Positions 1 to 6,805 of a stretch of 9,112 nucleotides of DNA are shown piece by piece. Numbering within the stretch: position 1 is the stretch's first letter; every line of letters starts with the position of its first letter. This DNA comes from Halobacteriales archaeon (GTDB taxonomy: Archaea; Halobacteriota; Halobacteria; Halobacteriales; SKSH01): assembly GCA_007118075.1 (NCBI GenBank), contig SKSH01000087.1, positions 1 to 9,112 on the forward strand. Reading direction: 5' to 3'. The notes below the pieces were generated by a model, which saw only the letters and a program-made list of their open reading frames with translations, ran no database searches and was not told the origin of the DNA. The position numbers and the translations under genes were made by a program.

Positions 1-1
1 C

Positions 2-424
2 TTGCAGATCCGCGACGATCTCGCAGCCGAGGGCGACATGATCGGCTTGGATTTCGACAACGCCCCAGGCTTCAATCTCCAGGCGTTCACCAGGCTCGAT
101 AAGGTACTCCTGGTGACGAACAACGGTACACAGGAAGATGTCGAAGTCACCTTCGAAGTCGAATCGGTCGCTGGATCGAGCGATTCATCGTACGACGATG
201 TCTTCGATTTCGTCGAGAACAACGATGGTACCTTCGACGATGGAGACGGCGGGGTAAGTCCAGATGGGTTGCCATTGAACCCAGGTGACTCGGCTGCATT
301 CGATCTCGAGCTCGAGTTGCGAGAGAGCCACCTCACCGGCGATGCAGCAACGTGGGCCGCTGGGCTCGAAGCTGAGGACGACTTCGACATCGTCATCACG
401 ATCACCGCTGAGGTAGACTCATAA
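2..424 (+). CDS. DUF1102-like acidic exported protein, 5'-truncated
   Basis: Only the C-terminal 140 residues are visible; the frame is open to the left edge, so the true start and any signal peptide lie outside the window and the TTG at position 2 is not a credible start. The piece is very acidic and beta-rich: it alternates hydrophobic strands with Asp/Glu turns, has a 'VTNNGTQEDVEVTFEVES' strand pair, a long acidic insertion around residues 60-85, an 'LNPGDSAAF' turn, and a final 'FDIVITITAEVDS' strand with no membrane anchor. This pattern resembles haloarchaeal DUF1102-type surface proteins, which are often encoded near an S26 signal peptidase; one lies at 3209-4378 here on the other strand. 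The family call is from remembered sequence pattern, not a search. Function unknown; a secreted immunoglobulin-like beta sandwich is the best guess. Confidence 0.7.
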   Translation: MQIRDDLAAEGDMIGLDFDNAPGFNLQAFTRLDKVLLVTNNGTQEDVEVTFEVESVAGSSDSSYDDVFDFVENNDGTFDDGDGGVSPDGLPLNPGDSAAFDLELELRESHLTGDAATWAAGLEAEDDFDIVITITAEVDS

Positions 425-447
425 CCGAAGTCGTTCTTGTTCACTGA

Positions 448-456
448 TTTTTTATA
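448..456 (+). promoter_or_regulatory. TATA box of HalX regulator gene, overlapping a T-tract
   Basis: TTTTTTATA lies about 55 bases before the ATG at 507. With archaeal spacing of about 25-27 bases, transcription would start near 480, giving a short leader of about 27 bases. That leader shows no Shine-Dalgarno-like GGAG, which is common in haloarchaea. The run of six T (448-453) sits 24 bases after the stop of the upstream gene and could also act as its T-rich archaeal terminator. Confidence 0.5.
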
Positions 457-506
457 GGTCTCTGTCCGAGCCAGTACCACGAATCGTCCACCCCTGAACC
501 AAATAC

Positions 507-1415
507 ATGACCAGCCGGGCCGTCGTACTGATCGTCGAGGATGACTCCCAACTCGCCGAGCTCTATGCCACCTGGCTCGAGGATGACCACGAGGTCCGAG
601 TGGCGACTCTTGGACACGAGGCACTCGAGCTGTTCGACGCCGATGTCGATATCGTCCTCCTCGACCGCGGATTGACCGACATCCCTGGCGATGAGGTGCT
701 CGGACGACTCAGGGCGACGGGTGTGGCCTGCCAGATCGCGATCATCAGTGGTGTCGAGCCTGACTTCGATCTGCTCAAACTCGATATCGATGGCTATCTG
801 ACGAAACCGGTCGATCGTGCAGCGGTCAATTCCCTCGTCGATGATCTCATCAACCGAGACACGATGGAGCAATCGCTCGATCACTACTTCCAACTCGCGG
901 CAAAGAAACGTGCCCTCGAAGAGAAGATATCTGAATCCGAACTGGCCTCGAACCCCGAGTACCGACGACTCGTGAGCGAGCTCAGAGGACGACGCAGTCA
1001 GTTCAACACCGAACTTCAACGTATCGAGGATCCTGAACTCTACACACGTGAGGTCATCCGTGAGCAGCCGATGGCACCACCACGGTATGAGACCAATCGC
1101 GTCGAGTTTCTCGTGATGTGGACAGCGGCGTTTCTCACCTATGGTTTAGGTGATACCCTCTCGACACTCTATGCGGTCACCCAGGTCCCCGAGTTGGCGG
1201 AGGCGAATCCACTCGTCGATGGCCTTCTCGAATCATTCGGCCTAGCTGGATTCTTCATTCTCAAGATACTCATCTTCCTCGTACTGGTAACCATCAGTAT
1301 CTACGGAGCGCGAAATCACGACCTGTTCTCCTATTACTGGCCCCCAGCGGTGACGTTCATCCTCGGGTTCATGCTCACCGCATGGAACCTCTGGCTCATC
1401 CTCCTCGTTAGCTGA
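507..1415 (+). CDS. Response regulator: receiver-HalX fused to a 3-TM membrane domain
   Basis: 302 residues. The receiver (about 5-115) has the acidic pair E11/D12/D13, phospho-acceptor D53 in 'VLLDRGL', S81 at the Thr/Ser switch position and K100 in 'LTKP'. A HalX domain (about 118-175) follows, with the typical 'FQLAAKKRALEEKISESEL' helix and 'NPEYRRLVSEL'. HalX regulators usually end near residue 180-190; this one continues with about 115 residues holding three hydrophobic helices (about 199-221, 243-267, 279-301). The first contains 'YGLGDTLSTLY', followed by 'EANPL' (232-236) and a Lys in the second helix (K253), a pattern like DUF5658-type small membrane proteins. There is no DNA-binding domain. 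It should sit at the membrane with receiver and HalX in the cytoplasm. Its likely partner is the 7TM histidine kinase that starts 107 bases downstream. Domains are clear; the role of the membrane part is unknown. Confidence 0.92.
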   Translation: MTSRAVVLIVEDDSQLAELYATWLEDDHEVRVATLGHEALELFDADVDIVLLDRGLTDIPGDEVLGRLRATGVACQIAIISGVEPDFDLLKLDIDGYLTKPVDRAAVNSLVDDLINRDTMEQSLDHYFQLAAKKRALEEKISESELASNPEYRRLVSELRGRRSQFNTELQRIEDPELYTREVIREQPMAPPRYETNRVEFLVMWTAAFLTYGLGDTLSTLYAVTQVPELAEANPLVDGLLESFGLAGFFILKILIFLVLVTISIYGARNHDLFSYYWPPAVTFILGFMLTAWNLWLILLVS

Positions 1416-1490
1416 GACCAATCCGGCTACCTGCGGGACCGATCGTCGTATCCGGATGCCTAACTGCGGTATTTCGGCGAGTACACATCG

Positions 1491-1498
1491 TTTATATC
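1491..1498 (+). promoter_or_regulatory. TATA box for a leaderless 7TM kinase transcript
   Basis: TTTATATC is centred about 28 bases before the ATG at 1523, which places the transcription start at or within a base or two of that ATG. This is the standard geometry of haloarchaeal leaderless mRNAs, and it supports choosing 1523 as the start and a transcript separate from the HalX regulator gene. Confidence 0.6.
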
Positions 1499-1522
1499 TT
1501 CCCCGTATCATGACTCATCGTA

Positions 1523-3187
1523 ATGACGATACTTGCGGTGATCGAGGTCTTCATCGGGGCGGTCGCCGCAGTTGGCGCAGTCTTCGCCTGGCGCTACTGG
1601 TCTCGACCGGCTGGTCGACCGTTGGTTCTCGTGTTCATCGCCGGTGCTGGATACGCGTTGGCGAGTGGGGTGAACATGCTCTTGTCCGATCCGCTGTACA
1701 CCCATCTCGTCCACCATCTGACGTATCCGTTCGGCTCCCTCGTCGCCATCGCTGGGTTGTTCCTTGCGATCGAGTTCACCGGCCGACTGTTGCAGTACCG
1801 TCGACCGCTTGCCATCCTCCTGGGCGGGTACCTCGCGCTCGAACTCGTCCTCGCCATGACCGATCCGATTCACCAGCTCATCATCACCGAACGGATCGTC
1901 CTTGATACCGGTGAGTTCGTCAGAGATATCGACAACACCGGGCCGTACTTCTGGGTCCGTACCGCGGCCAGCTTCTCACTGGGGATCGCCGGTCTCTTGC
2001 TCGTCGCCACGTCCTATCCGCGGACGAAGGGGATCTACCGCGAGCAGACGAGACTCGTCTTGCTTGCCTTCCTCATCGTCATCACGTCGTTCGGCATCCA
2101 GACGTTCGTCTCCATCCATCCCGGATTCGACATCGGATCCGTTGGCCTACTCGTCGGTGCTGGCTTGCTACTTTGGGCGTTGTTCTCGGCTGACTTCCTC
2201 GATAGCTTACCGGTCGGCCGATCCACCCTTTTAGAGCAGTTGCACGATGGGGTCCTCGCGATCGATGCCGAGCGCCGGGTGATCGATTTCAATGCGAGCG
2301 CACAGTCACTGTTGGGGCTCTCTGAGGAGGACATCGGGACACCGGTCGATGAGGCGCTCGTTTCGATCCCCACGTTGGTCTCACTCCTCGAGGAGGAGAC
2401 CGATGTGACCCGCGAGATCGAGGTGACCGTTGATGATGAGACCTGGCACTACCGGGTCACCGTCTCCACGATCGACACCCCGCCGACCCATCGCTTCGGT
2501 GAGCAGGGTGTGTTGCTCCTCATCCGCGATATCACCGATCTCGTGCAACAACGTCAAGACCTCGAGTTGAAGAACCAGCGACTCGATCGGTTCGCCAGCC
2601 TCGTCTCACACGATCTTCAAGATCCGCTCCTGCTAGCTGATCGATACCTTCGGAACGCCCGTGAATCAGGCGATGTTGAAGATTTCGACCGTGTCGAAGA
2701 CGCACTCCATCGTATGGCAACCATGATCGAGAACCTTCTCGAGCTCTCCCGCCTTGAGCGCACCACCGAAGCGCTCGACGAGATCGAGCTGGCAGCCATT
2801 GTGCAGGCGTCCTGGGAGCTGGTCGAACATGATGCCTCGACGACGATCGAAATCGAGACTGACAGAATCATCCTCGGGACCTACACCAACGTCCAGCGCC
2901 TTCTCGAGAACCTCCTTCGAAACGCGGTCAAACACGGCGGCTACGACATCACTATCCGCATCGGTGAGCTCAACGACGGCTTCTATGTCGAGGACGATGG
3001 CAAAGGTGTCCCACCGTCGGAGCGAACGAAGGTCTTCGAGACGGGATATTCAGCCGCTGAACACGGGACCGGATACGGCCTCACCATCGTCCAGCAGATC
3101 GCCGCAGATCACGGCTGGACGGTCGAACTCGTCGAGTCAGAAACTGGTGGAGCTCGATTCGAGTTCACCGGCGTCACGTTCGCGTGA
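1523..3187 (+). CDS. 7TM-PAS sensor histidine kinase
   Basis: 554 residues. Residues 1-225 hold seven hydrophobic helices (about 3-23, 33-53, 66-87, 96-112, 145-164, 176-197, 203-223), the arrangement of the histidine-kinase N-terminal 7TM sensor domain. A PAS domain (about 235-340, 'LLEQLHDGVLAIDAERRVIDF') follows, then HisKA with H363 in 'LVSHDLQDPL', and a HATPase with N-box 'NLLRNAVKHG' (N467), G1 'EDDGKGVP' (D492) and G2 'GTGYGLTIV'. All catalytic elements are intact. The protein should autophosphorylate at H363 and pass phosphate to a receiver, most simply the HalX regulator just upstream. The ligand is unknown; it could be a small molecule or membrane state read by the 7TM unit, or a signal read by the PAS. 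The start at 1523 fits the TATA box spacing. The gene ends 21 bases from the convergent signal peptidase gene. Confidence 0.95.
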   Translation: MTILAVIEVFIGAVAAVGAVFAWRYWSRPAGRPLVLVFIAGAGYALASGVNMLLSDPLYTHLVHHLTYPFGSLVAIAGLFLAIEFTGRLLQYRRPLAILLGGYLALELVLAMTDPIHQLIITERIVLDTGEFVRDIDNTGPYFWVRTAASFSLGIAGLLLVATSYPRTKGIYREQTRLVLLAFLIVITSFGIQTFVSIHPGFDIGSVGLLVGAGLLLWALFSADFLDSLPVGRSTLLEQLHDGVLAIDAERRVIDFNASAQSLLGLSEEDIGTPVDEALVSIPTLVSLLEEETDVTREIEVTVDDETWHYRVTVSTIDTPPTHRFGEQGVLLLIRDITDLVQQRQDLELKNQRLDRFASLVSHDLQDPLLLADRYLRNARESGDVEDFDRVEDALHRMATMIENLLELSRLERTTEALDEIELAAIVQASWELVEHDASTTIEIETDRIILGTYTNVQRLLENLLRNAVKHGGYDITIRIGELNDGFYVEDDGKGVPPSERTKVFETGYSAAEHGTGYGLTIVQQIAADHGWTVELVESETGGARFEFTGVTFA

Positions 3188-3208
3188 ATCGGTCACTACC
3201 AGTCACCT

Positions 3209-4378
3209 TCACTTGTACCGTCGGATGACACGCTTCGTCTTTTGCACCCAGGTGACATTGCGCTCGGTCGATCGCATCCGGAACGGGTGCAACCCGATCG
3301 CGAGGATGTAGACGATGCTCACGACGAGGATGATGACGCCGTTGATGGCGGCGATGGCGAACCAAGGGTGGACATTGTGCAACGAGACGATCAACGAGGT
3401 CGGGAGGAATCCGATGTACTGACGTTCAGAGATGGCCCGTTGATAGGTTCCGGTCTCTGGCGGGGCGAAGATCGTCGCGGTCGTCTCCGCTGTTTGTCCT
3501 CTGGATACATAGAGGACCTCCTCGGTCATCTCGACCCCAGAACTCGCCGGTTCGATGATGATCACCCGCGGGAAGAATCCACTACTTTCGACCTGGTAGT
3601 TCACATCCGAGCTCTGTCCACTTTGGATGATGAAGGGGTCCTCTGCCGGTGAACTCGAGCTGATGATCTGTTGTTCATTGACCCCAGATGGGAGCACCAT
3701 GCTCGCGGTGGCTGGGAGGGTGATCAACAGGATGATGATGAGCAAGATCCCCAACGAGCTCATCGCCCCTTCGCGTTTTCGACTCCGGTCTTTCGAACGC
3801 CTGCCCTCGCCGCTGAAGTCGGCGAGGATGACGTAGATGAGCAACACCAAGCCGGTGCCGACCATGATGCCCCCGATGTCACCCTCGGTGATGCTGCCGA
3901 ACAGCGGGATCGCACCCAGAAGTCCGAACATCGTCAGCAATAGCCCCTGCAACCAGAGTGAGATGGTCCCGATGTAGGGGATCCTGACAAGCCACCCGTC
4001 GAGCTGCAGTGCCACCGCCTTCACCTGGTGGTCTTGGACAAGAGGTTCACCCCCGTCTTGATCGGTGAACGGGTTGGCATCACCGACGGTCACATATCCC
4101 TCATCGGTGACGGCACCCACGCGGTGGGTCGTCAGGCCACCTCCCTCGATCTCCCTCGCATCGAAGGTGATGACATCACCTTCGCTGATCTCACCATGGA
4201 TCGCTGGAGGGACTGCGACGAACCCATCACCGGCTTCGAGCGCTGGTGACATACTGCCGGTGGCGACGAAGCCGAGGACGATCGGCTGGCCGAAGAGCTG
4301 CCCGATGATCATGATCAACAGCAGGACAACCAGGAGGATCGTGAACGCCGAGGTGAACGGGGTGCGTTGTCCAATCAT
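3209..4378 (-). CDS. Archaeal-type signal peptidase I (S26B) with C-terminal anchored domain
   Basis: 389 residues. It cleaves signal peptides of exported proteins on the outer face of the membrane. After an N-terminal helix (about 12-35) come the S26 boxes: nucleophile S42 in 'TGSMSP', 'EGDVITFD' (66-73), general base H85 in 'TTHRVG', and 'VTVGDANPFTD' with D100 and D106. His in place of Lys marks the archaeal/ER Sec11 class. Hydrophobic segments at about 138-160 and 166-186 are followed by a basic loop (193-203), another helix (207-228), a roughly 110-residue beta-like domain (229-341, with 'PPETGTYQR'), a last helix (342-363) and a basic tail. Long haloarchaeal signal peptidases with this extension are known; the extension's role is unclear. 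In-frame reading upstream reaches a stop (4427-4429) without another start, so 4378 is the start. It may serve DUF1102-like proteins such as that at 2-424. Confidence 0.93.
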   Translation of the reverse strand: MIGQRTPFTSAFTILLVVLLLIMIIGQLFGQPIVLGFVATGSMSPALEAGDGFVAVPPAIHGEISEGDVITFDAREIEGGGLTTHRVGAVTDEGYVTVGDANPFTDQDGGEPLVQDHQVKAVALQLDGWLVRIPYIGTISLWLQGLLLTMFGLLGAIPLFGSITEGDIGGIMVGTGLVLLIYVILADFSGEGRRSKDRSRKREGAMSSLGILLIIILLITLPATASMVLPSGVNEQQIISSSSPAEDPFIIQSGQSSDVNYQVESSGFFPRVIIIEPASSGVEMTEEVLYVSRGQTAETTATIFAPPETGTYQRAISERQYIGFLPTSLIVSLHNVHPWFAIAAINGVIILVVSIVYILAIGLHPFRMRSTERNVTWVQKTKRVIRRYK

Positions 4379-4401
4379 GATGGGTGGTTCATTCGAGACA
4401 T
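4375..4401 (-). other. Possible 8-codon upstream micro-ORF of the signal peptidase gene
   Basis: On the minus strand ATG at 4401-4399 opens MSRMNHPS and stops at TGA 4377-4375, which overlaps the signal peptidase ATG as ATGA. It would lie in the leader expected from the TATA-like box at 4441-4450. There is no Shine-Dalgarno motif before the main start, so reinitiation after this micro-ORF is conceivable. A stretch this short arises easily by chance; no homology can be judged. Confidence 0.2.
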
Positions 4402-4440
4402 CTCGGTACCGTTCGATGTGAATATCTCAGAGCAGCGAGT

Positions 4441-4450
4441 GGTATAAACC
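4441..4450 (-). promoter_or_regulatory. TATA-like box of the signal peptidase gene
   Basis: Read on the minus strand this is GGTTTATACC, preceded by purine-rich GGGAGG, which could serve as a TFB recognition element. Transcription would start near 4420, giving a leader of about 42 bases before the ATG at 4378. Confidence 0.45.
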
Positions 4451-4560
4451 TCCCTCCGTCATTCGACGGTATTGGACAACCGAGGGTTAAGTCCTAGGTA
4501 CCGCCTAATTTCGGTCTCGATGATCGCTCACCACGGTTTAAATCACTGGACTGAACCGAG

Positions 4561-4612
4561 TCATCGATTACAAATCGACACAGTCAGGAGTGCTGACATC
4601 CACGGTCGATGA
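4561..4612. repeat. Nested inverted repeats upstream of the Bat-type regulator
   Basis: Three perfect inverted repeats are packed into 52 bases: TCATCGA (4561-4567) with TCGATGA (4606-4612); inside these TCGATT-ACA-AATCGA (4564-4578) and GTCAG-GAGTG-CTGAC (4583-4597). Slightly downstream, GATTAATC (4627-4634) is an 8-base palindrome and the heptamer AATCGAC recurs at 4573 and 4631. They lie 20-100 bases upstream of the TATA box, the usual place for archaeal activator or repressor sites. TCGA-rich words are common throughout this window, so some matches may be background. Confidence 0.35.
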
Positions 4613-4656
4613 TGCCACGTTTCTGTGATTAATCGACCATTAAACCAAAACATTGA

Positions 4657-4664
4657 TAGATATA
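4657..4664 (+). promoter_or_regulatory. TATA box of the Bat-regulator/kinase operon
   Basis: TAGATATA, preceded by the A-rich stretch AAACCAAAACA. Expected transcription start is about 4686-4690, coinciding with GTG 4687/ATG 4690 of a micro-ORF rather than with the regulator's ATG at 4740, so the regulator would have a leader of about 50 bases. Confidence 0.55.
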
Positions 4665-4689
4665 ACCGACAAGTGACGGTACAATAGTG

Positions 4690-4743
4690 ATGCCCTGGCA
4701 GGCAGTTGCATCAGTTCACAGAGGAATACGAGACCCGATATGA
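4690..4743 (+). CDS. Possible 17-codon leader micro-ORF before the Bat-type regulator
   Basis: ATG 4690 opens MPWQAVASVHRGIRDPI and ends with TGA 4741-4743, overlapping the regulator's start as ATGA at 4740. A GTG directly in front (4687) is in the same frame. The start lies about 26-29 bases after the TATA box centre, the geometry of a leaderless start. The region directly before the regulator has only a weak GAGG (4721-4724), 15 bases from the ATG, so translation of the regulator may depend on ribosomes ending this micro-ORF and reinitiating. The peptide resembles nothing I recognise. Chance remains a fair alternative. Confidence 0.3.
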   Translation: MPWQAVASVHRGIRDPI

Positions 4744-6758
4744 CCGCCTCGAAGAATCCAGTTCACGAACCTGCCCCCGATACTGCTGACATGACGGTTG
4801 AGGTCTTGCTCGTCGATGACAACGAGCAGTACCTCAATATCCTGGCGGCCGACCTCGAAGATGAAGGTGATTTCACGACGATTAAGGCCCTCGATGCCAC
4901 CGAGGCATTGTTCAAGCTCCGAGAGTCCTCATCGATCGATTGTGTCATCGCTGATTATCGGATGCCTGAGATCGACGGACTGCAGCTGTTAGAACGGGTC
5001 CGTGAGGAACGACCCGCCCTACCGTTCATCCTCCTCACCGGGATGGGGAGTGAGGACATCGCCTCACAAGCGATTAGATCTGGAGTCTCAGACTACTTCC
5101 GCAAGGATCCGAAGACGAACGAGGTGCCGATCCTCGCCCGCCGTGTGAAACAGGCGGTCGAACAGGCGCGCTTGCGCAGCCAACTCCGTGAAAGCGAGGA
5201 ACGCTATCGCACCATCATGGAGGAGGTATCAGAGGGCATCGCAATCGTCCAGGATGGGCAGATCACCTACTGCAACGATCGGCTCATTGAACTGAGTGAA
5301 CATTCCAGAGACCGATTGTATGATGAGTCCTTCGTGGAGTTGCTCATCCCGGATGAGGGCCGATCGGCGGTCGCTGAGGCGCTCGATAGCGCAGACGATA
5401 CCGATGATCTCGAGGCGTTCAATGAGGGCAAGCTCTACACCGCCACTGGCAAGCTCCTTGATATCGAATACTCGGTCCGATCGATCACGTACGAGGAGGA
5501 GCCAGCGACGATGTTGTCGATCAGAAACGTCACCGCGAAGAAGATCCGCGAACGCAATCTCGAACGAGAGCGAGAACTGAACCGAACCGTTCAGCGCGTC
5601 CTCATCGAATCTCGAACCCGAGCCGACCTCGAAGAGGAGATCGTCTCGTTGCTCTATGCCGACGGGTACGACCTGGTCTGGGTCGGTGAGATCATCGGCG
5701 ATGCCATCCAGCCGAAGGCGAAGCGAGGGCGAACTGGTTATCTCGATGAACTCTCGTTATCGACCGACGATACCCACTCCGCCGAACCGGCCATCTGGAC
5801 CGCCCGAACGGACGAACCACAGTTCCCTGGTGATTTCGAGGAGATGTTCTCGACCCACTGGCGCGACCAGGCGCTCGAACACGACCTACGAACGGGTGCG
5901 GCCCTGCCGCTCGTGTACGACAATGTCTCCTATGGCGTCCTCGGGGTGTACCACCACGATCCTCACCAACTCGATGAGCAGGAGACTCAACTCCTCGCCG
6001 AGTTGAGCACCACCTTCGCGTTCGCGATCCACCACATCGAGCTCAAGAAATCGCTGAGTACGTCCGATGTCGTCGATGTCGAGCTCGCCCTACCGAACGC
6101 TGAGTACTACCTCAGAGACCTCATCAGCGATCGATCGCTGGTCACCACCGATGCTGAGATTACCGTCGTCGGTACCCACCGATACGACAACGACATCGTG
6201 TTGCAGTATCTCGATGTCACCGGGATCGATTTTGAACGCTTTGGCGAGGTCGTCGCTGAACACCCTTCGATCGATGAGTTCCAGCTCATCCAGGAAGGTG
6301 AGGGGGCCACCCGTGTGCAGATGAGTCTCCTCGATGATCCACCGGAGCTCATCCTCACCCGCTATGGAGGGGTCGTCAATCGATCCACCGTCACCCCTGG
6401 TCGGACCGTGCTTCGCTTCTCGTTGCCGTCACGTGGTGATCTCCAGAACGTCATCGGGGCGCTCGAGGAGGCACATGGATCGGTCACCATCCGATCGGTC
6501 GTCGACGTCGAACGGCAGGACTCCTCGATCGATCTCCAGCCGATGATCCAGCTCGCAAAGCTCACCGACAAACAGGCCGCCGCACTCCAGGCCGCCTACC
6601 ACCACGGGTACTTCGATCAACCTCGCCAGCAATCGGCGAAGGACATCGCCGAGTCTCTCGGAGTGGTCCACTCCACGTTCCTCCAACATCTCAGAACCGC
6701 CCAACGCAAGCTCTTTGGGACGTTGTATCAACAGGACGGCCAATCGGTCCGTGGATGA
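4740..6758 (+). CDS. Receiver-PAS-GAF-Bat-HTH_10 transcription regulator
   Basis: 672 residues. A receiver (about 19-145) has D26/D27, phospho-acceptor D72 in 'IADYRMPEIDG', T100 and K122. A PAS domain (about 151-268, 'RYRTIMEEVSEGIAIV') and a GAF-like domain (about 282-435, ending 'FAFAIHHIEL') follow. Residues about 445-595 form the Bat domain typical of bacterio-opsin activator-like proteins, and about 607-662 the HTH_10 DNA-binding domain ('LTDKQAAALQAAYHHGYFDQPR', 'AKDIAESLGVVHSTFLQHLRTAQRKL'). It should bind DNA and regulate transcription in response to phosphorylation by a kinase plus signals read by PAS and GAF. The kinase immediately downstream is the obvious phosphodonor. The chosen ATG adds 17 residues before the receiver; an alternative ATG is at 4791. 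No bacterio-opsin or retinal genes are visible, so a light-related role is not supported. It may autoregulate through the upstream inverted repeats (inference). Confidence 0.94.
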   Translation: MTASKNPVHEPAPDTADMTVEVLLVDDNEQYLNILAADLEDEGDFTTIKALDATEALFKLRESSSIDCVIADYRMPEIDGLQLLERVREERPALPFILLTGMGSEDIASQAIRSGVSDYFRKDPKTNEVPILARRVKQAVEQARLRSQLRESEERYRTIMEEVSEGIAIVQDGQITYCNDRLIELSEHSRDRLYDESFVELLIPDEGRSAVAEALDSADDTDDLEAFNEGKLYTATGKLLDIEYSVRSITYEEEPATMLSIRNVTAKKIRERNLERERELNRTVQRVLIESRTRADLEEEIVSLLYADGYDLVWVGEIIGDAIQPKAKRGRTGYLDELSLSTDDTHSAEPAIWTARTDEPQFPGDFEEMFSTHWRDQALEHDLRTGAALPLVYDNVSYGVLGVYHHDPHQLDEQETQLLAELSTTFAFAIHHIELKKSLSTSDVVDVELALPNAEYYLRDLISDRSLVTTDAEITVVGTHRYDNDIVLQYLDVTGIDFERFGEVVAEHPSIDEFQLIQEGEGATRVQMSLLDDPPELILTRYGGVVNRSTVTPGRTVLRFSLPSRGDLQNVIGALEEAHGSVTIRSVVDVERQDSSIDLQPMIQLAKLTDKQAAALQAAYHHGYFDQPRQQSAKDIAESLGVVHSTFLQHLRTAQRKLFGTLYQQDGQSVRG

Positions 6759-6805
6759 TGACGGTTGATCACCACACTCGCCGCGGGGGAGTGACCGATG
6801 AGTGA
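6758..6805 (+). CDS. Possible 15-codon coupling micro-ORF between regulator and kinase
   Basis: ATG 6758 overlaps the regulator's stop (TGATG, 6756-6760) and opens MTVDHHTRRGGVTDE, ending at TGA 6803-6805, eight bases inside the kinase reading frame that starts at 6798. It thus spans the whole 39-base gap with start/stop overlaps on both sides. It covers the kinase's Shine-Dalgarno-like GGAGTGA. Translation would keep ribosomes continuously on the mRNA and couple kinase to regulator synthesis. Such short ORFs also arise by chance. Confidence 0.25.
   Translation: MTVDHHTRRGGVTDE
6788..6794 (+). promoter_or_regulatory. Shine-Dalgarno-like site of the PAS kinase gene
   Basis: GGAGTGA, close to the haloarchaeal consensus GGAGGTGA, ends three bases before the ATG at 6798. 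It supports that start and translation from a shared mRNA; it is the clearest such site in the window. Confidence 0.5.

Larger units (their letters stand above)
4379..4739. promoter_or_regulatory. Divergent control region between signal peptidase and Bat-type regulator
   Basis: These 361 bases contain no long gene and are visibly richer in A/T than the flanks. They hold a minus-strand TATA-like box (4441-4450), a plus-strand TATA box (4657-4664), a palindromic TTTAAA (4537-4542), a set of inverted repeats (4561-4636) and short upstream ORFs adjoining each main gene. The divergent layout makes it plausible, by inference, that the Bat-type regulator acts here on its own gene and on the signal peptidase gene. 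Confidence 0.6.

Noticed and set aside
441..1019. 192-codon minus-strand open frame opposite the HalX regulator
   Set aside because: It lies antisense to clear receiver/HalX motifs; long antisense frames are expected in GC-rich haloarchaeal genes. No recognisable domain.
1456..1905. 149-codon plus-strand frame overlapping the 7TM kinase start
   Set aside because: Arg/His/Pro/Ser-rich, basic product typical of an out-of-frame shadow; the kinase frame has intact helices and motifs.
3188..3208. Imperfect inverted repeat GGTCACT/AGTCACC in the convergent gap as a shared terminator
   Set aside because: It has a mismatch in each arm and no T-tract on either strand; too weak to call.
3242..3652. 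136-codon plus-strand frame opposite the signal peptidase gene
   Set aside because: Antisense shadow of a gene with conserved catalytic boxes; composition without domain structure.
4640..4660. Possible match to the bacterio-opsin upstream activating element before the TATA box
   Set aside because: ACC followed by TTG is present but the spacing is off by one base from the consensus as I recall it, and no opsin-related genes are nearby.
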